A stretch of 64,000 nt of DNA from positions 186,001-250,000 of the forward strand of contig OZ241354.1 in NCBI GenBank assembly GCA_965199945.1. Reading direction: 5' to 3'. The translations under genes and the position numbers were made by a program. The stretch comes from VXYL01 sp965199945. Its GTDB lineage: Bacteria > Pseudomonadota > Gammaproteobacteria > Pseudomonadales > Azotimanducaceae. Each line of letters starts with the position of its first letter. The stretch's first letter is position 1. Under the pieces are notes generated by a model. The model worked only from the letters and a program-made list of their open reading frames with translations, searched no databases and had not been told where the DNA came from. This document shows positions 62,644-64,000 of this stretch, piece after piece.

Positions 62644-63776
62644 CTCAGCTTCTCCCAATCTTTCGCGGCGAGAGTCTTAAGCTCCCGTCTCAACGCAACC
62701 AATCGCTGTTCCCGGGGAGACACCACGCTGAACCACTTGTCTATTTTGCGTATGTTCTGTCGGAAGTAATCCTGTAGAACCAGATCGGCGTCGAGCGACA
62801 TCTGCACCTTCGTGAACACGTTTCGCCTTGGCCCTTGGCCATAGCTGCCGACAAACGCCTCCCGAACGGCCTTCCGGGTTCCACGCGGGGCCAGCAGCAA
62901 GGCATGGGCGAACTCGGCAATGCCGTCGTCCGTAAGGAACAACAGCCAGTCATAGGATTGTGCGAGAACCTTCAGTTCCTTGTTCTGGTCGTCCGTCGAA
63001 AACCAGTTCCCGTGGTTACTCACAATGCCTATGGTTAGCACGAAGTCCTTTAGCAATAGGACACTCTCTGCTTGTACGACGTCAGAGACGAGCTGCCTGT
63101 ACGGTTCGTGCCGTAGCTTCATGCCCTCGGCTTGAAGAACACCGTAAAGCTCGCCGCTTGGAGTCCTAACCTTCTGAACAGACGAAAGCGAACGAGCTAC
63201 GTAAGCGCCCTGTTTCGCCTTCTCTATCGTCTGCGGGCCCTTCTTCGTGCCTTCTTCTACACCAACGCGCTTACACTCTATTGCAGCAAAAGGGTGGGAC
63301 AGAAGATCGTGTACTGCTACGAGGAAATCGCGGCCGCCAGGGACGACCTCCAAATAGGCGACAACGAGATGATCGTTATCTTCATAGAGCGTACATGCGT
63401 TGCGTAACGTTCTATGTGAAGACAAGAGCTGCGTGGTCTTCAATTCACGGCCGAGCAAGTCAGTGCTATCGATCCGGCGCAGTATCTTCTTTGGCGTTAT
63501 CGGAGTTTCGCCAGCTTCGAACTCCGCTCTTCCGATGCGCTTCGATGGATGAAGGCTGAACTCGACGTTATGGGTGATTTCGGGATTGCCGTATTCTGGC
63601 AAGCGCCGCTCGATGGCCGTGTATCGTTCGAGCCCCCATGCCTTGATCGCATAGAACGCGATGACCTCCACGACGGTGCCAAGTGCTCGCCCTGCGGCCT
63701 TTTTCGCATCCCTTGCGTAGTGAAAGACATCGCGGGTCAGCGCTTGCTGCAGGGCGTCGACGGATGGGTAGGGCAT
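62640..63776 (-). CDS. putative PD-(D/E)xK restriction endonuclease
   Basis: A 378-residue protein without a recognised family name. A PD-(D/E)xK-type site is suggested by Asp157 in VHDLLSHPF and Glu167-Cys-Lys169 in FAAIECKRVG, with a helix EKAKQGAYVARSLSSVQKV after it, as in many restriction enzymes. The N-terminal RALGTVVEVIAFYAIKAWGL and ITHNVEFSLHP look like subunit or DNA-contact segments. It is coupled by a four-base overlap to a DNA adenine methyltransferase, the usual layout of a type II system. GC content is markedly lower than in core genes. The cut site cannot be predicted. Confidence 0.72.
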   Translation of the reverse strand: MPYPSVDALQQALTRDVFHYARDAKKAAGRALGTVVEVIAFYAIKAWGLERYTAIERRLPEYGNPEITHNVEFSLHPSKRIGRAEFEAGETPITPKKILRRIDSTDLLGRELKTTQLLSSHRTLRNACTLYEDNDHLVVAYLEVVPGGRDFLVAVHDLLSHPFAAIECKRVGVEEGTKKGPQTIEKAKQGAYVARSLSSVQKVRTPSGELYGVLQAEGMKLRHEPYRQLVSDVVQAESVLLLKDFVLTIGIVSNHGNWFSTDDQNKELKVLAQSYDWLLFLTDDGIAEFAHALLLAPRGTRKAVREAFVGSYGQGPRRNVFTKVQMSLDADLVLQDYFRQNIRKIDKWFSVVSPREQRLVALRRELKTLAAKDWEKLR

Positions 63777-63833
63777 GTTGGCCTTCAGTTGATAAGGTGC
63801 TGAAGTGGCGGGTGGTCGGCGTTGGCGTGCAGC

Positions 63834-63845
63834 ACACGAGCGTGT
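63834..63845. promoter_or_regulatory. small palindrome in divergent restriction-island promoter
   Basis: ACACG-AG-CGTGT is a perfect inverted repeat with a two-base centre. It sits in the 113-base gap between the divergent endonuclease gene and the Eco57I-like methylase gene. Such palindromes often serve as operator boxes in restriction-modification loci, but no controller gene is seen here. Confidence 0.4.
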
Positions 63846-63889
63846 ACTCTACGGGCTGGTGTCGCCATGTCAATGCCCTTCGAGCGCCC

Positions 63890-64000
63890 ATGCCCACCCT
63901 CACCGGCATCCACAACGAGAACGAGTTCTACAGCCACCACTACTTGGCGGAGATCTTCGCCGGGGACATCCAGGCCACCCTCGATCGCTGGCGCGAGCGG
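63890..64000 (+). CDS. Eco57I-like restriction-modification methylase, 5' end (runs off window)
   Basis: The first 37 codons of a gene that continues past the window. The N-terminus MPTLTGIHNENEFYSHHYLA followed by EIFAGDIQATLDRWRER is the characteristic opening of large Eco57I-type methylases (COG1002; related to BREX PglX), which carry methylase and sometimes nuclease activity in one chain. ATG 63890 was chosen because the family motif starts there. Its bases 63974-64000 match the decayed copy at 61272. It diverges from the putative endonuclease gene. Confidence 0.7.
   Translation, partial: MPTLTGIHNENEFYSHHYLAEIFAGDIQATLDRWRER

Overview
The window is GC-rich, densely packed bacterial DNA with both strands used. 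A DnaA-like Hda with a clamp-binding motif, a heterotetrameric-type sarcosine oxidase cluster, a TonB-dependent receptor, a YejA-like binding protein and PhoP/PhoQ-like regulation point to a gammaproteobacterium. The mix of house-keeping genes, catabolic pairs and broken defence genes fits an uncultured, probably marine or host-associated lineage; that last point is inference.

Layout. 0-3.7 kb: CDP-alcohol phosphatidyltransferase, hda and a Firmicute-like murG, overlapping end to start, then phosphoglycerate dehydrogenase. 3.7-11.5 kb: alpha/beta hydrolase, a translationally coupled steroid-reductase-like/3-beta-HSD-like pair, a DUF349 coiled-coil protein and a PepSY-response regulator-histidine kinase operon. 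11.5-14.4 kb: DUF433/DUF5615 toxin-antitoxin pair, an AlbA_2 protein and a zinc-ribbon membrane protein. 14.4-33.6 kb: metabolism and envelope genes (hydratase, acyl-CoA dehydrogenases, Uma2, gamma-glutamyltransferase, HTH_42 protein, Arg-rich lipoprotein, PQQ dehydrogenase, rhomboid, SDR, polytopic membrane protein, sugar oxidoreductase/isomerase pair, outer-membrane protein). 33.7-39.9 kb: TonB receptor plus soxD-soxA-soxG with no soxB. 40-45.7 kb: Tat-exported Fe-S aldo/keto reductase, larC-larB-larE (nickel-pincer cofactor synthesis, no larA) and an amidohydrolase. A tRNA-Arg(TCG) and a PutP-type symporter follow.

The accessory part starts at 47.5 kb. A tight five-gene operon encodes an AAA ATPase, an MNT nucleotidyltransferase, a HEPN (HepT) toxin, a DUF6884 protein that is frameshifted here, and a GIY-YIG-like protein. 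I consider this the best candidate for an undescribed defence-type system. Next to it are a metallopeptidase gene interrupted by a 149-bp structured insertion and a Fic gene with paired 21-bp-spaced repeats in front of it. 53.9-61.2 kb returns to core genes (clpX-lon without clpP, an MFS symporter, a peptide-binding protein). 61.2-64 kb is a restriction-modification island: a decayed piece of an Eco57I-like methylase, a Dam-like adenine methyltransferase overlapping a putative PD-(D/E)xK endonuclease, and the 5' end of an apparently intact Eco57I-like methylase running off the window.

No CRISPR array, rRNA, integrase, transposase or prophage structural gene was found.
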